64,000 bases of DNA, taken from NCBI GenBank assembly GCA_022494885.1, contig JAGVSM010000914.1:31837-95836 (forward strand), given 5' to 3'. Shown in pieces: positions 52,525 through 62,218 of this stretch. How positions within the stretch are numbered: the stretch's first letter is position 1; each line of letters starts with the position of its first letter. Below the pieces are notes generated by a model. That model was not told the DNA's origin and searched no databases. It saw only the letters and a program-made list of their open reading frames with translations. The position numbers and the translations under genes are program-made. The DNA comes from Micrasema longulum. Taxonomy: Eukaryota; Arthropoda; Insecta; Trichoptera; Brachycentridae.

Positions 52525-52950
52525 ACAATATTTTGAGTTTGTCCAAATTTTTGTAGACAAGGACTGGATTCAAATCCCTGGGGAGCCGTTTATACCAACA
52601 TATTACAACAGAGATGAAATCTGTTGTAAATAAAATCTGTTATAATATGTTGGTATAAACGGCTCCCCAGGGAGTTGAATCCAGTCCTTGTCTACAAAAA
52701 TTTGTACAAACTCAAAATATTGTTGATAAATTACCTGGTCCATGAAGAAGTATAGAAATTGAAAAAATAATATTTTCAGGCGTTGCCTAATATGTAGGTG
52801 AAATAATTCAATTAGATGAATCTCACCCGCATAAATAAAGGTTACAGCTCTTTCTTCACAAACATCAACAGATGAAAGAATTGAAGGAATATAGATGTTC
52901 AAATATAGGCAGAATGGTGAATGTTACACAGTGTGTAAAGTGGCCACTTG
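52525..52950. repeat. PAL copy with 90-bp near-perfect terminal palindrome
   Basis: 52527-52620 (CAATATTTTGAGTTTGTCCA...CAACATATTACAACAGAG) and 52630-52725 are inverted copies around a loop of about ten bases. Both arms share CCGTTTATACCAACATATT in place of the family's CTGTTTACATTAACATATT. PAL interior follows to 52950 (ATTACCTGGTCCATGAAGAA, GGCAGAATGGTGAATGTTAC). Confidence 0.82.
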
Positions 52951-53554
52951 TTATGGTTTTACCACTTATATAGGGCACACGTTGCATTTTATCAGCTGGG
53001 GGTAGATAATAACGTACCACCCAAGATGTTAAGTTGGTACCTAGCTCTCAGATGCATATAGTATTTTAGCCATCTGCTAAAATAATGGGTCTCCCCTATG
53101 GGATGACACTTATCTTATCTTATCGTTATTTGTAATCCCAAAACCATGTATTTTAAATTCTGTTATCTACAGCTGCTATTTTAAAAGGCAACTAACAGAA
53201 TCCATTAGTAAAGTACCACATGCATCGCCAAATGGGGCAATAAAAATAACTATTTTTATCTTTACTTATCCCTTCCACAAGGACTCAAAATTGTATTATA
53301 TAAGTTCCTACACAGTCCTTTGAGGAAGAATTAGAAATGTGATCTCTCGAGGTTACTACGTCCCTCTGACGTAATACTTGGTTTTAATATACACGGTAGC
53401 TTTCGAGTGTAATAGTAAAATGCTTTATGTAATGTCTTTCAAGTAAATAAATTAATATACAACATCTTCGTGTCTTCTCAATTGATCTGTTGGACTTCGG
53501 ATATTGAATTTCTGTGTGCTACACTACATCGGCACATAACAGTAGGGAGAGAGA
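52951..53554. other. UXS1 intron, unassigned
   Basis: No coding text. 53300-53400 contains GTCCTTTGAGGAAGAATTAG, TCTCGAGGTTACTACGTCCC and a later A-rich end, which could be another retroelement terminus, but nothing confirms it. Confidence 0.35.
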
Positions 53555-53760
53555 TAACACACTTAAACCAGCCATTGACAGGTCATAAGCCCTGTAGATG
53601 CCTAGACTTCTATATTACCTTTTCGTAAATGTTCTTCATCTCTGTTGTAATACGTTGGTAAATTATAGGTCACCGACGAAGATACTTTAAATGCTCATGC
53701 AAATATACTCATTTTCGTACACACATATCGGTTTTTCTTTATAGACAGTCGAAGACAACT
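53555..53760 (-). repeat. PAL fragment joined to repeat family E
   Basis: 53560-53655 is PAL arm in reverse (AAACCAGCCATTGACAGGTC, CTAGACTTCTATATTACC). 53665-53755 is family E in reverse (ACCGACGAAGATACTTTAAA, ACACACATATCGG). Confidence 0.6.
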
Positions 53761-53832
53761 ATTAATCGAACCCGAGACCTCTTGTATAGTAGACAAACGC
53801 ACTCACTATCACCGCTTGGCGGACAGTAAAAA

Positions 53833-54994
53833 ATAAATAAATAGTTTTTTTTTTTTATATTAAGGCAATCCATCCTAAGAAGGATGATTTCTGCCAAGAG
53901 TAAAATTTATTGAAAGGAAAAAATCAAAAAACATTTTTAAAAAAAAACTAAACATTTATCATATTTTTTGAGAGGAAGCTTCCTATATGGTGGATAATTT
54001 CAGGATCAAGGATGGAGAGGAGTGATGCTATGTTAGTAGGGTAAGGATATTTTTTTAAGGAGGAGTACATATTATGTTTGTCCCTTATTGGACAACCAAA
54101 GAATATATGGTCTGGAGTCTCATGGTCCAAACCACATTCACACCATGGACTTCCTACAATATTAATTTTGAAAAGGTGGCTATTAGTGCAATAGTGGCCG
54201 ATTCGTAGTCTACTAATGTTTGAGATTAATCTCTTAGACAATTTTTTAGTGTGGAACCAAGGAGAGCTTGGTATGCTCTCTTGGATATCTTTATAGAGAG
54301 TTCCCTTACATTTGGAGGTAAACTCCCACTGGGTCTTCCATTGTCGTTTTGCCTCGTTCTGAATTCGAGGGGACATGTCGGAAACACACACACAATACTC
54401 AAGAGGACGCGAGCCGTCTATCGCAGCCGCTTTCGCCAGTTCATCTACCATCTCATTACCTCTAATACCAAGGTGCGATGGGATCCAGACTATGATTAGT
54501 TCTCTACCAGTTCTACTGAATTTCCGACTGTTAAGTCTTATAGAACAGAGTAGCTCGTCACTTGCGGATTTAGAAAGGTTGTTGGAAATAGATTTAACCG
54601 CACTTAATGAGTCTGTAAATATTACAACATGTGTATGAGGGAGAGATAGACAGAAATGAATAGCTTCTTGTATAGCCAGACATTCTGCTGAGAAGACGGA
54701 GGAAGGACTAGGGAGTTTAAATTTGCGATCTATCGCCAGTTTCGGGATGTATATTGCGGCAGTACTAAAGTCATTAGATGGTAGTTTGGATCCATCTGCG
54801 TATACAAATAAATGGTTTGGCCACTTGGTTTTGGCCAGGTTGGTAAATTGTAAATTAATAACCTCTGGAGCCATAAATGTTGTTTTGTGGAGACCAATAT
54901 TTTCTATACAAATTGGTGTATGGATAATAGTGTCATATGGGATTCTGAAGAATGGGAGGATATTGTGGTGGGGAAAGAGAATATAAATAAATAG
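53833..54994 (-). mobile_element. 5'-truncated I-clade LINE end with RNase H and 12-bp target duplication
   Basis: ATAAATAAATAG flanks the copy at 53833-53844 and 54983-54994. The minus strand has an unbroken frame of over 300 codons (from about 54980 to 53948). It reads HLFVYADGSKLPSNDFSTAA (first Asp), SSVFSAECLAIQEAIHFCLS (Glu), VVIFTDSLSAVKSISN (Asp) and SHLGIRGNEMVDELAKAAAI (last Asp): the four RNase H metal ligands. Then comes a C-terminal knuckle, CECGLDHETPDHIFFGCP. RT and endonuclease are absent, so it is dead on arrival but young. Confidence 0.9.
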
Positions 54995-55003
54995 TAAACA
55001 GTT

Positions 55004-55130
55004 AAATTATTATGAAAATAAAACTTTGTTATTAGTGTTACACAATTTTATTAATTTACAACAACACAACTATAGTTTCGGGAGAGCGCTCCTCCCATCG
55101 TCGGGCGGTATAAAACTAATATAGTAAACA
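55004..55130 (+). repeat. Inverted-repeat arm, left (Penelope-like terminus?)
   Basis: AATTATTATGAAAATAAAAC... ACTATAGTTTCGGGAGAGCG CTCC...AAACTAATATAGTA is the reverse complement of 56379-56508. The GATGGGAGGAGCGCTCTCCC GAAAC hairpin-like core with an A-rich end resembles Penelope-like termini, as at 61240-61274. Confidence 0.6.
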
Positions 55131-55494
55131 CAGAATATTGTTCTATTAATAATCTACTAATTAATAATATCCAATTAATAATCACACATTTAACCACCCC
55201 TCGCCTTTATTGACTATGTTCCCTTTGCGACCCCCCCTCACCCCACTCACCCCCTTAGACCCGCGTCTGTTAACACTCTCTTAGCCGAGCGATGTCTTCG
55301 CACACATTAAATCTTAGACTTAATTATTGCAACTTCCACTTATGTGCTAAGTTTTAAGAAATAAATTCGACTTACTGTCCTGTCCCTCATTGATCATGTT
55401 TTCATATCTGTACTTTAGGTAACTATCCATTCATATGCTAACACCTTAGATAAGGGGAAAAAAACCCTCCTGCTCAAAGTTTCACTGATTAATT

Positions 55495-55849
55495 TGTTTA
55501 TTTTTTAAAATTTATTTTAACAGAGAGGGAAAAAATTTTGAGAAGGGAATATGGAAGTCTAGGCATTTACAGGGCTTATGACCTGTCATTGGCTGGTTTA
55601 AGTGGCCACTTACACACTGTGTAACATTCACCATTCTGCCCAAGTTTGAACATCCACATTTCCTCAACTCTTCCATCTGTTGACTTTTGTGAAGTAAAAG
55701 AGCTGAAACCTTTACCCTAGACTTCCATATTCCCTTCTCAAAATTTTTTCCCTCTCTGTTAAAATAAATTTAAATATGAACAACTCCCTAGGGAGGAAAT
55801 CCAGCCAGTCTGCAAGCATTTGGACATAATCAAACATTGTTTATTTTTT
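55495..55849. repeat. PAL copy with 56-nt perfect arms
   Basis: Direct repeat TGTTTATTTTTT at 55495-55506 and 55838-55849. Perfect arms 55508-55563 and 55716-55771 both carry the private variants TTATTTTAACAG and GGGAAAAAATTTTGAG. The loop keeps PAL interior up to AAGAGCTGAAACCTTTA, and the 3' end is the family's CATAATCAAACATTGT. Confidence 0.88.
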
Positions 55850-55899
55850 GTTTAAATTCTATGACATTGTGAACAATATTCTGTGTTTACTACAACAAC

Positions 55900-56375
55900 A
55901 ACAACAAACCACCACATCGTTTCCCCGTAGGGGTAGGCAGAGAGGATAGAACGCCATAACACTCTATGTTGGCATACAGACCTCGCTTCCTCTACATTCA
56001 TACATCTTATCATGCACGCACGCCGATTATTCCTACTTTTGACATGTCCATCTTCAAGTATTTGATGGACTTGGTCGTGCCATGTCTTTCTCGGTCTTCC
56101 TCGTTTTCTGCATCCATCAACATTTGCATCGTAGATCCTTTTAGTCGTTCTTTCGCTGTCCATTCGCTCTACATGTCCAAACCAACGCAGCACCCTTTTC
56201 TTGATTCTGTCAATAATGCATGTCTCAGCCTTACACACTTCACGGATCTCGACATTTGTGCACCTATTATACATCGTTTTACCACACATTCGCCCGAGGG
56301 ATCGCATTTCGACAGCATTCAACCAACTTTCATCATTATTTTTCCAATTCCATACTTCGCTCACATACATTACTT
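55900..56375 (-). mobile_element. RTE-like LINE C-terminal end, largely open
   Basis: The minus strand is one open frame: MYVSEVWNWKNNDESWLNAV, EMRSLGRMCGKTMYNRCTNV, EIREVCKAETCIIDRIKKRV, LRWFGHVERMDSERTTKRIY, DANVDGCRKRGRPRKTWHDQ and VHQILEDGHVKSRNNRRACM to LSAYPYGETM. It is the only copy of the family with this block uninterrupted, so one of the youngest. 5' truncated. Confidence 0.87.
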
Positions 56376-56378
56376 TTT

Positions 56379-56508
56379 TACTATATTAGTTTTATATCAT
56401 CCGTCGATGGAGGAGTGCTCTCCCGAAACTATAGTTGTGTTCTTGTAAAATAATAAAATTGTGTAACATTAATAACAAAGTTTTATTTTCATAATAATTT
56501 ATAGTGAA
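56379..56508 (-). repeat. Inverted-repeat arm, right
   Basis: Partner of 55004-55130 (about 125 nt, roughly 90 percent identical by eye). The 1.25 kb between the arms holds a PAL copy and an RTE-like end, both probably later insertions. Confidence 0.6.
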
Positions 56509-56813
56509 GTGTTAAGAAGTTAAGAAGTAAATGCCGATTCATTTTAAAAAAGTAAACAGTTATTTTTTTTTAATTCCAAAATTATTTTTATACAAGGAAA
56601 TCTATCCACTATTGGTATTTTAAAAGTATACCTATTTTACACAGAAATGCGTGTAACATATTCTACTACGCGTAAAAAGAGGTTCCTATGTACTAGTTTG
56701 AACCACTAAATAAAAAAATTTTAATGTTGAAACTTTAATCCCGGGCGTCCGTGCTCTTTGTTAATATCACATACCACCTTTATTCATTTGTGTCTTCAAT
56801 TATTGTTTCCTAC

Positions 56814-56993
56814 CTCAATGAACAAGGGGTTGACGATGTCATGGTGTATCAGCTCAAAGTTCTCGTGCCCGAGCCAGTGTTCCACGTTCCTCTTGCGGCC
56901 GGTGAAGAAGTTGTCCACAACGATGATCTCGTGCCCCTGCATCATCAGCACGTCCACGAGGTGCGAGCCCACGAACCCGGCGCCCCCCGTGAT
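56814..56993 (-). CDS. UXS1: UDP-glucuronate decarboxylase, exon 2 of those found (NAD-binding Rossmann motif)
   Basis: 180 nt, exactly 60 codons. The acceptor is TTCCCAG and the donor GTAGGA. It encodes ITGGAGFVGSHLVDVLMMQG, HEIIVVDNFFTGRKRNVEHW and LGHENFELIHHDIVNPLFIE. G-G-A-G-F-V-G is the NAD pyrophosphate-binding glycine motif, VVDN the acidic end of the second strand that holds the ribose, and FFTGRKRNVEHW a UXS signature. Very GC-rich (about 60 percent by eye) compared with flanks. Confidence 0.98.
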
Positions 56994-57257
56994 CTGGGAA
57001 CCAAAATCAAGAATATCTCAAATACGATCTAAATCAAGAAGCGTCCGAGAGCCTGCACCAGCAAGTCTTTAGCAAAATTTCAAGAGTGAAAATGAAAATT
57101 TTCGACTATAATCTCTATAATAAGTTATCGTCGTTACAGGATAATGCTATTTTGATAATCAAACTGAGATGATAGATATTAATACTGAAAAAACTTTAAC
57201 AACTTCAGAATACATGCATAAGGTATATTTTTGGTCTTAGGAAATATGACCACATTT

Positions 57258-57350
57258 TTTATTATCGTAGGCAACTGAAATGGCTCTTAATTAGACAGCG
57301 GAGAGACTATCACTTCCTCTCACTTCTGTTCACTGTACCTCCATAAAAAA
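57258..57350 (+). mobile_element. LINE fragment
   Basis: TATCGTAGGCAACTGAAATG and AGACAGCGGAGAGACTATCA CTTCCTCTCACTTCTGTT parallel 44385-44465. Short and diverged. Confidence 0.55.
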
Positions 57351-57434
57351 TTGCTTATCAGTTCATAGTTTACCACATTGTTCTAATTCTCAAAGCACTC
57401 TTTTAATACCCATCCGCAATTCCTCTTTCTTCTC

Positions 57435-57990
57435 TAACTCATTATGATTATTATTATGGGTAACTTATATAGCGCCATTTTCGTTACAAAATACCTCAAG
57501 GGCGCTTTACATAGTGATTCTTTTAAATTTGTAATTTAATTAAAATAATTTATTTTGTTGTCACATGCTACGGATTTATTCAAATGATTTAGAGAACAAA
57601 TGGGTATTAAGTTTTTTCCGAAACATCACTTCACTTTCACAGCATCGCACCTCTGCTGGGATAGCATTCCATGCCATAGGGCCTGCGACCGCAAATGCGC
57701 GTTCACTAAATTTAGTGCGCTGTTTGCGTAGAGGTAAAATAACTTTTCCTCTCGCCGTGGACGTAGCTGATCTAAGTGTTAGACGCCTGTCAGCTAGTTC
57801 ATCTGGAATGCATAGTTCCGTTAGATATTCCGGAGCAGAGTTGTGCAGTGACTTATACATAAGCCAACAGAGTTTGTATTCGACCCTCTGTGGAAAACGT
57901 AGCCAGTGTAGTTCCCGAAGTAGTGGAGTGATATGACTGAACTTAGAGATTCCGAAAATAAGTCTAGTAATAGTGTCCATGCGGCTTCAC
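57435..57990 (-). mobile_element. L2/CR1-like LINE 3' end
   Basis: The minus strand is open for 134 codons: LIFGISKFSHITPLLRELHW, LRFPQRVEYKLCWLMYKSLH, NSAPEYLTELCIPDELADRR, LRKQRTKFSERAFAVAGPMA and WNAIPAEVRCCESEVMFRKK. The 3' tail AAAGCGCCCTTGAGGTATTT ...AATGGCGCTATATAAGTTAC lies at 57440-57515. Close relative of 1195-1640. Confidence 0.85.
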
Positions 57991-58189
57991 TGTGGAATCA
58001 TCTCCCATCATCAAAGATGTTTCTGCAGTATTTTTGTTTCCTATTTTCTAACACGGTTATACTGAAAATGGTCCCGTCATTGAAATATTTAGGCAAATCA
58101 TAAGAATGCACAATTTTTTTTTAAAACAATGTTTTTAGTACGCCCAAATGTTTGTAAACACGCTGTATTTCACTCCCTAGGCTCCCTAG

Positions 58190-58610
58190 GATGTTTAAAC
58201 TTACGCAGAATGGCGCACATCATTATTTCGCAACCGGCGGATCGAGACGCTGAATGCCACTTGTTCCAGTAACGATGGTACATCAATTAAACCATTTGAT
58301 AAATTAAACATAAATATGGAGTCAATGTTATTTCGACGTTTTTGTAGACATCATATTTTTAAAATTGACTTCATTTCTCTGTAAGTGTAGTCTCCCCTCT
58401 CGAGGGCAATCACCCATGCTACTTTTCTTAGCAAACGATGTTGCACTGATTCAATATGATTTATCCGGCCTACATAGAAGGGAGATCAGATCAGAGAGGC
58501 ATATTCTAAAAGAGAATGAACAAGTGTGAAATATAGTGTTTTAACTGTGAACATATTAGCAAAGTCACTAGATGTCCCGCTAACAAAACCTAAACCTGGT
58601 GATGTGTAGC
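58190..58610 (-). mobile_element. Jockey-like LINE RT fragment, decayed
   Basis: Complement of ATCAATTAAACCATTTGATA, GGAGTCAATGTTATTTCGAC GTTTTTGTAG and AGCAAACGATGTTGCACTGA TTCAATATGATTTAT follows the same order as 12990-13420, with many frame breaks. Confidence 0.7.
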
Positions 58611-59679
58611 TAGTACACATTGCGTCTAATAACTATAATATCTTTATATATATAATGAATATTGGGGTTAGATCTTCAGTATTCCTCCATTACACATTTA
58701 CGTATCGACTGAAATAATTTGTTATTAAATAATAAGTACTTATTAGGCACAAAAAAAGCATTTTATCAGAAATCGGGGATAAATTACAAATATCATCAAA
58801 AGTATACTCTCAGTCAGTCCCGTAGTTCAGTACTATATAGCTACTCAGTAGCTCTCGGGAAGTTGGCGCAGGTGCACGTTTCGCCCGAGTCGTAAGCGAT
58901 ACCCAATGGTTTTTTCATGTTTTAGTTAGATTTGAAATATTATCATCTTTGAATTAAATTGTGGTTAATTAAAGCCATTCCTGATAAATATTTAATTTTC
59001 CCTTTTTAAATCTCTTATTTTTTCAATGTGTAGTGACTACACAGCACCGTAACGCGCGGGAGTTTTCAGGACAGTAAGGGAAAGGTTAAAGACGTAAAAT
59101 ATAGTGTACTTTTTTGTAGGGAGAAATAAGCTGAGGTAATCGGCTAGTTTCATCGTCCACTGATAACGGGCTGAACGCTGGGCGCACTTTATAGATATTT
59201 TTTTTCATAGGAAGATATAAACAGTGTTGGTGATTTATAATAAATAACAATTATTTAGTTTATTTTCCCAGAAACATAGTTATTATTTCGAAAGTAAAAT
59301 ATAACGGTAAGCTGTGCATAATCGCTTATTTGGACAATTCGCCCCTGCTATTGAATAACCTAATTAGAACCACGTGTAGTTATGGATTTTCAATAAAAAA
59401 CATCAAGAGTTTACTATACATTGTACGGTAGTTTGACATATTATCACTAGGCAACGTGTTGAAAAACAACAGTTTAATGTTTGTTTTATTATATTTTTAA
59501 TGTGTGGTTGTTTGAATTATCAATAAGACAATAGGTAATCAATGATGGCATACTGTTGTGGCTAAATCAAAAGTATATTAACCCGTTTTCATCAAAATGA
59601 ATTCATTTGGATGTGTTTAGAACATTTGTTATTATAAAATTGATATTTGAAGCATTAATTTTGTGGTTATTCATTATAG
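58611..59679. other. UXS1 intron, unassigned 1-kb stretch
   Basis: No protein or repeat recognised. 58835-58905 is GC-richer (GTAGCTCTCGGGAAGTTGGC, GTGCACGTTTCGCCCGAGTC). Could hold unique intronic or regulatory sequence. Confidence 0.35.
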
Positions 59680-59815
59680 GGGTCCAGGTACCGACTCTGA
59701 TGTATGGGAGCAAAGTATGGACTTGGAAAGACAGGGATGAAAGTAGGCTGAATGCTGTCAAAATGCGATCTCTCAGGCGAATGTGTAGGAAAACTATGTA
59801 CGATAGATGCACAAA
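59680..59815 (+). mobile_element. RTE-like LINE fragment (chimera, part 1)
   Basis: VPTLMYGSKVWTWKDRDESR LNAVKMRSLRRMCRKTMYDR CTK is the RTE-like block. It changes abruptly into R1-like sequence at about 59815. Confidence 0.8.
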
Positions 59816-60185
59816 ACAAACACCTTGCCAGAATGAACCTTTCCGAAACTTCTAGATGTAGGTTCTGCAATGCAGATGAGGAAACACCTATACACATTCT
59901 ATGTGAATGTGATGCTTTACATCATAAGAGGAGCCTCATCCTCGGGGGACCACTGTTTAAACCTGAGGATGTTAAACAGCCAATAGCCTAATAGTCCGAT
60001 ACTTTACGGATCTGGAAGAGGGAGAGATTAAGCTAAATGTTAACTCTCGCCTCCCACACAGTAGCCAGGCTCATTATAGAACCGGGCTTGAAAGGCGAGG
60101 ACTATTCACGGGAACCCGTCAAAGGTCGCAGTGACGCCAGGAGCTTGCATAGCACTGACCCCCACCACTGAGAATAAGAATAATA
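59816..60185 (+). mobile_element. R1-like LINE C-terminus and 3' UTR (chimera, part 2)
   Basis: NKHLARMNLSETSRCRFCNA DEETPIHILCECDALHHKRS LILGGPLFKPEDVKQPIA-stop. The C-x-x-C...H...C knuckle is intact. A 3' UTR then matches 41076-41290. Continuous with the RTE-like part through ACAAA. Confidence 0.8.
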
Positions 60186-60196
60186 CATGAAGATAA

Positions 60197-60438
60197 GATG
60201 CCTCGAGGTGTAGTGGTCACCGCATTTGCTTACCATGCGAGAGGTCTCGGGTTCGATCCCTAACATGGTTGACGTGAAAAATTTATTTAAAAAAGTATTT
60301 TTACACCAGAATGTCTCATAGTCTCTGGACTGGTACCTGAAGCGAAAGACTGATCATCTTACCTTCATGTGATCAAGATACACTGCGATTGGTGTACCAA
60401 TGCACCATTAGGTGCGGAAAGGGAATGATGATGATGTC
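60197..60438 (+). repeat. SINE-A copy
   Basis: Head GATGCCTCGAGGTGTAGTGG TCACCGC, B box GGTTCGATCCCTA, body GTACCTGAAGCGAAAGACTG and CTGCGATTGGTGTACCAATG, tail GATGATGATG. Confidence 0.8.
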
Positions 60439-60439
60439 T

Positions 60440-60625
60440 TTCTCGGTCTTTCTCTTTTCCTGCATCCATCAGCATTCGCACCGTAAAATCTTAGCCATTC
60501 TTTTGCCGTCCATTCGCTCTACGTGTCCAAACCAACGCGGCCCTCTGTTCTTGATTTTGTTCAAAATGCTCGTCTCAGCCTAACATAATGCACGAATCTT
60601 ACATCATTTATCATACATAGTTTTA
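60440..60625 (-). mobile_element. RTE-like LINE fragment
   Basis: Complement carries FGHVERMDGKRMAKILRCEC-like text and the LRxFGHVERMD...DKIKN block, with many breaks. It directly follows the SINE tail. Confidence 0.7.
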
Positions 60626-60751
60626 CGTGTTATACTAATAATTGTACCAGTTTTTGAAACTCTAAACCCAGATATTTCTAAAACATTTAAGTTTGTAAGT
60701 GAAAATTCTTGATGGAAGTTCATTGTAATTTATTATATAAATAAAACACGA

Positions 60752-61280
60752 GTGATACTTTAATCCACAAATTTTGAATATCCAGTGACCGGTTTCATCG
60801 CTTTCGCGACATATAATAATAATTTATATTGCACCCAAAGGCCATAAACTTGACAAATCAGAAATTCTCGAAATTAATAGATTAAAAAATAAACCCCTAG
60901 AATTACTTAATGAACAGATAACACATGTGCATTCTCCATTACTTTACCCATTGTAATATAATTTTACTAATGACTTTTTACCCTTTGTTTTTCAGAAATC
61001 ATTATTTACAAAACCACACTCACGAAGGATGAGACACCAAAAATAAAATAAAATACTAAAACTCATTAAAATAGCATTATATCCATTCATTAGTTAACCC
61101 ATAGAAAATTTGTTGATTATGATCCTTAAGATAAAAATAACTTTATTTAATTTACTTACATATAACTTTGAATTATGTATCCTTACCTCTGTTCTGTATA
61201 AATACATTTAACTTTTTAATAAAGATACCAGTCTCGAAGATGTCGCGAAAGCGATGAAACCGGTCACTGGATATTCCAGA
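60752..61280 (+). mobile_element. Penelope-like element 3' end with inverted copy of its own terminus
   Basis: 60830-60957 encodes APKGHKLDKSEILEINRLKN KPLELLNEQITHVHSPLLYP L-stop. This is the typical C-terminal end of Penelope-like proteins, just after the GIY-YIG domain (G-x-x-L-D...E-x-LEI...LNEQ...SPLL). About 280 nt of UTR and the terminus 61240-61274 (ATGTCGCGAAAGCGATGAAA CCGG...) follow. An exact 35-nt inverted copy of that terminus is at 60778-60812, on the 5' side. Confidence 0.72.
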
Positions 61281-61489
61281 TATTTCTGCTTTCTGTTTTC
61301 GTTACATAACACATCCACTCATGTTCTTAATTGTTTTGCAAACCAGATTTTATTATATGTCTTAATCTCTTTACTTGTAAAATATAGTGCTTAAGTAGAA
61401 AATGTTGTAATTGATTGCCTCGTCTTAAAGATGCCTACTTAGGGAAAAGAGTGCTTAAAATAATACTTAAGTAGAATATTTTGTCTCCT

Positions 61490-62100
61490 TTAAGGCAGTC
61501 GACCAGTTCACGTACTCAGGCTCTCTTCTCACGGAATGTATTTGAAATAAAGAAACAAATAGCAACAAAACATATTTCTCTTTTCTGCCAGTGTTTAAGT
61601 CAGGAAGCGTCCATTGGAAAACAAAGATAACGCTGTACAAGACTATTATTAGGACTGTACTGGCGTATGGATGCGAGGCACTGACCCTGACAGTAATGTC
61701 TGCTGAGATGCAAGTATATTTGAAAGGAGAGTTCCTCGCCGAATCTGTGGTCCCGCGAAAGACGGAGAAGAGAGACGCATTAGGCAAAATGCCGAATTGT
61801 ACAGCATATGTGAAGCCCCCTAGTATCTCAACGCACATAAAACTGCTCGGGTTGAGATGGGCTGGACACGTACAGAGAACGTGTGATGCGCGAGTAACTG
61901 AGAGAGTCACGACTGGACACCCAGGGGGTAAAGAAGGATTGGAAGGCCTAGAATGAGGCGGGAGGATAAAGTAAAAAAAGACGCAGCACAGCTTCTACAA
62001 GTTGCAAATTGGAAAATGGCTGCTGAGGACAGGCGGAGTTGGAGGCAAAAGTTGAAGGAGGCTAAGGCTCGATTTGGCTGTAGCGCCATTGGAGAAAAAT
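61490..62100 (+). mobile_element. RTE/BovB-like LINE C-terminal fragment
   Basis: AVDQFTYSGSLLTEC, KTKITLYKTIIRTVLAYGCE ALTLT, and after breaks LGLRWAGHVQRTCDARVTER V, RMRREDKVKKDAAQLLQVAN WKMAAEDRRSWRQKLKEAKA RFG-stop. This is the usual end of RTE-type proteins (LRWxGHVxR...W...AxDRxxWR). A different family from the main RTE-like copies. Confidence 0.75.
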
Positions 62101-62218
62101 AAGAAAATGTTGTAATTGATTGCCTAGTCTTAAAAATTCTTAGGAGAAAAATTTGCTTAAAATAATTAAAAAAGGGAATTTAAAAGTGTCGATTTCCAAA
62201 TAAAACAATAAAACTTAC

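Noticed and set aside
53948..54874. A 308-codon open frame with an RNase H domain, as a host RNase H gene
   Set aside because: The C-terminal CECG...CP knuckle, 5' truncation, terminal A/T run and flanking 12-bp target duplication mark it as the end of an I-clade LINE.
57565..57936. A 123-codon plus-strand open frame
   Set aside because: It is antisense to an L2/CR1-like LINE end at 57576-57980 on the minus strand.
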